The translations under genes were made by a program, and so were the position numbers. From positions 2,728,001-2,792,000 of the forward strand of contig OZ025256.1 of the NCBI GenBank assembly GCA_964019135.1: a stretch of DNA of 64,000 bases. Reading direction: 5' to 3'. Source of the stretch: Arenicola marina (taxonomy: Eukaryota; Annelida; Polychaeta; Arenicolidae). Below, piece after piece: positions 62,450 through 64,000 of the stretch (positions are counted from its first letter, which is position 1; each line of letters opens with the position of its first letter). The notes beneath the pieces are model-generated. The model made no database searches and was not told where the DNA came from. It saw only the letters and a list, made by a program, of their open reading frames with translations.

Positions 62450-62649
62450 NNNNNNNNNNNNNNNNNNNNNNNNNNNNNNNNNNNNNNNNNNNNNNNNNNN
62501 NNNNNNNNNNNNNNNNNNNNNNNNNNNNNNNNNNNNNNNNNNNNNNNNNNNNNNNNNNNNNNNNNNNNNNNNNNNNNNNNNNNNNNNNNNNNNNNNNNNN
62601 NNNNNNNNNNNNNNNNNNNNNNNNNNNNNNNNNNNNNNNNNNNNNNNNN
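62450..62649. other. Assembly gap (200 N)
   Basis: Exactly 200 N, a typical placeholder of unknown true size. The 27-bp array ends on its left and the LINE sequence begins on its right. Confidence 0.99.
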
Positions 62650-63665
62650 TGGTGCCTGTGTAGAGCTCCTCCGTTTCCATGGCTTCAGTGTGTTTTGTCG
62701 GGAGCTGTCGTGGGTGCGTGAGTCGTTCATCCTCCCTCGACTCGGCTGGCCTTGATTCCTCTCCTTGTCCTGCCGAGAGGGGTTGTGTGTTCTGGTCCAG
62801 CGGGGGGGAGGGTGGTGTTGTTGACTCTGCCGGTGACGGTTGGCTGCTGCTCTCCTGTCCTTTCTTCTGTCCCTCCTTCTCCCCGGTCCGGGGGGGGGGG
62901 GGGTGGGTGGCCGGGGTTGGTAGGGGGTCTGGTTGTTCCTGTGGGTCAAGCGCTGTAGCCTTGACCTGTGTGTCAACAGGCCGTTGAGTGCGGTGATGGG
63001 GGGTCGCCACCACCTCCGCCATTGTACGGTGGACAGAGCTCCCCCTCTCCGCCTGCCCTCTGGGCGGTTGTCGGGAGGGGTCGGGGGTAGAGAAATCGGT
63101 GTCCTCCCCCTCGGCCTCCTCACGCCTCTGCCTCCACCAGGCGTCACATTTGTCCCTGGTGTGCCCCTCCTGGTCGCACTTAAAACAAATGAGTGGCTGG
63201 CCTTTGTGACGTATGGTCACCATTTGGCTGGCCCCTCCATATGCCGTAAACAGCACACGGGAGGGGATGGCCCCATCCAGCGACACGCGCAAGGCTCTGT
63301 CGCCATTGCGCATGCGCAGTCCGTCATAAGTTCGCCACACGGGGCCTCTCAGGACTCTGCCCCATGTGGTCATCCATTCCGCTATCTCCTTATTGCTTGT
63401 CTGGGGGGGGGAGGCCTCGCAGTGACACCCACACAAGGCCCTTCCCCTCTTCATGTACTACATAATGTTCTCCCTTAAAGTTAATGCCGTTAATTATGAA
63501 GTCGTCCTTCACCGACTTGGAGCTGAACCATAACTGGTAGTTATTCCGTGACACGGGGACAAGAGCGTCTATTTTTTTAGGGTAGTTGTACTCTAGGTAC
63601 GCGGCTAGTTCCTTACAGTCGAACTGCGCTCCTACGTATATCGATGCAATGTTCTCAGGCTCCAT
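62650..63665 (-). pseudogene. LINE ORF1 (Tx1/L1-like, CCHC), frameshifted and truncated by gap
   Basis: Minus-strand ORF from the ATG at 63663-63665. The first part (63665 to about 63411) encodes an RRM-like N-terminal segment (MEPENIASIYVG..., with a YQLWFSSKSVKDDF motif). A 9-G homopolymer at 63403-63411 then shifts the frame; read straight through, it stops at 63390. The second part continues in the other frame through a conserved RVLRGPVWRTYDGLRMRN segment to a zinc knuckle CFKCDQEGHTRDKC (63146-63187; C-X2-C-X4-H-X4-C), then a Pro/Ser/Gln-rich tail, and runs into the gap at 62649. The order of RRM-like region, basic segment and a GQPLIC-preceded CCHC is typical of ORF1 (gag-like, RNA-binding) of Tx1/L1-clade LINEs. 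ORF2 (endonuclease/reverse transcriptase) would lie inside or beyond the gap. The frameshift may be genuine decay or a homopolymer sequencing error. Confidence 0.75.
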
Positions 63666-64000
63666 GGTGGCGTAAATACCTTTGTTTATGAGTGTAACGT
63701 GTTGTATGTTTCAGAGGTATTGTTGTATGTTTCAGAGTTAATTAGTATCGGCAATTGAATGTTTTGGGTACGAGTTTATTTATGTGAGAGCTAGCGCGTG
63801 TGTGAGATAGTAGGAAGAAGTAGTAAGGAAGGAGTGGTTTAAGTTGTCAAATTTCAGAGTGAGAATTATTTGAGCCGAGGGAGTGGTGTTTGGCGTACGT
63901 GTCAAAGTGCAGGGAGTACGAGGTGTAGTAGGGTATAAATACCGGTGGCTAGATGGCAGCAAAACAAGACTGGGCTGTGTGCCACTAGGCTGTGTGCCGT
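63666..64000 (-). mobile_element. Probable LINE 5' UTR / upstream flank
   Basis: Sequence upstream of the ORF1 ATG on the minus strand. It includes a 21-bp direct duplication (tgttgtatgtttcagag at about 63701 and 63722) and, on the plus strand, tataaata at 63934-63941. The LINE's 5' limit cannot be placed and may lie outside the window. Confidence 0.4.

Noticed and set aside
63309..63320. NRF-1 palindrome tgcgcatgcgca as a promoter
   Set aside because: It lies inside the LINE ORF1 coding sequence and is probably there by chance.
1..64000. Telomere or rDNA nearby
   Set aside because: No TTAGGG-type tract and no rRNA-like sequence seen anywhere in the window.

Overview
The window looks like nuclear DNA from an animal, probably a marine invertebrate. 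The evidence is tRNA-derived SINE heads, non-autonomous transposons with terminal inverted repeats, a Tx1/L1-type LINE ORF1 with a CCHC zinc knuckle, and very large tandem-repeat arrays. There are no operons, bacterial-type genes, rRNA genes or CRISPR arrays, and no TTAGGG telomere tract. The species cannot be named from the sequence.

Roughly four fifths of the 64 kb is tandem repeat, in at least ten families that appear unrelated. In order these are: a 20-bp satellite (1-9980); a 27-bp G-skewed minisatellite (11548-19400); a CT-rich 14-bp minisatellite (19709-20770); a second 14-bp array (21297-21715); a degenerate ~32-bp repeat (21785-22110); a 60-bp satellite (23945-32189); an 11-bp GC-rich repeat (33250-33537); a 45-bp array (35900-37900); a 9-bp CACGTG-containing repeat (38733-38885); an 18-bp array (39151-40010); and an unrelated 27-bp array of about 21.6 kb (40826-62449) that runs into a 200-N assembly gap. 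Many arrays have unit lengths divisible by 3 and no stop in several frames. They therefore produce ORFs of thousands of codons that are almost certainly not proteins.

The islands between arrays hold dispersed elements: a 365-bp element with inverted ends (22399-22763), a 275-bp element with perfect 18-bp TIRs (34333-34607), a 142-bp foldback element (34993-35134) and three tRNA-derived SINEs (about 22930-23191, 32640-32926, 38460-38652). Coding evidence is sparse. The clearest is the frameshifted LINE ORF1 on the minus strand after the gap (62650-63665). Two weak candidates are a 340-codon Gly/Ser/Cys-repeat ORF with a hydrophobic N-terminus (39019-40041, plus) and a 30-codon first-exon candidate ending at a consensus splice donor (35202-35291, minus).

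The most notable structure is nested higher-order duplication. The 20-bp array carries 600-, 2180- and 3680-bp periods, the 60-bp array a 1140-bp period, and the 21.6-kb array a ~7.8-kb period. The last array also presents a GGTGAGT 5' splice-site-like motif in nearly every one of about 800 units. I found no set of genes acting together.
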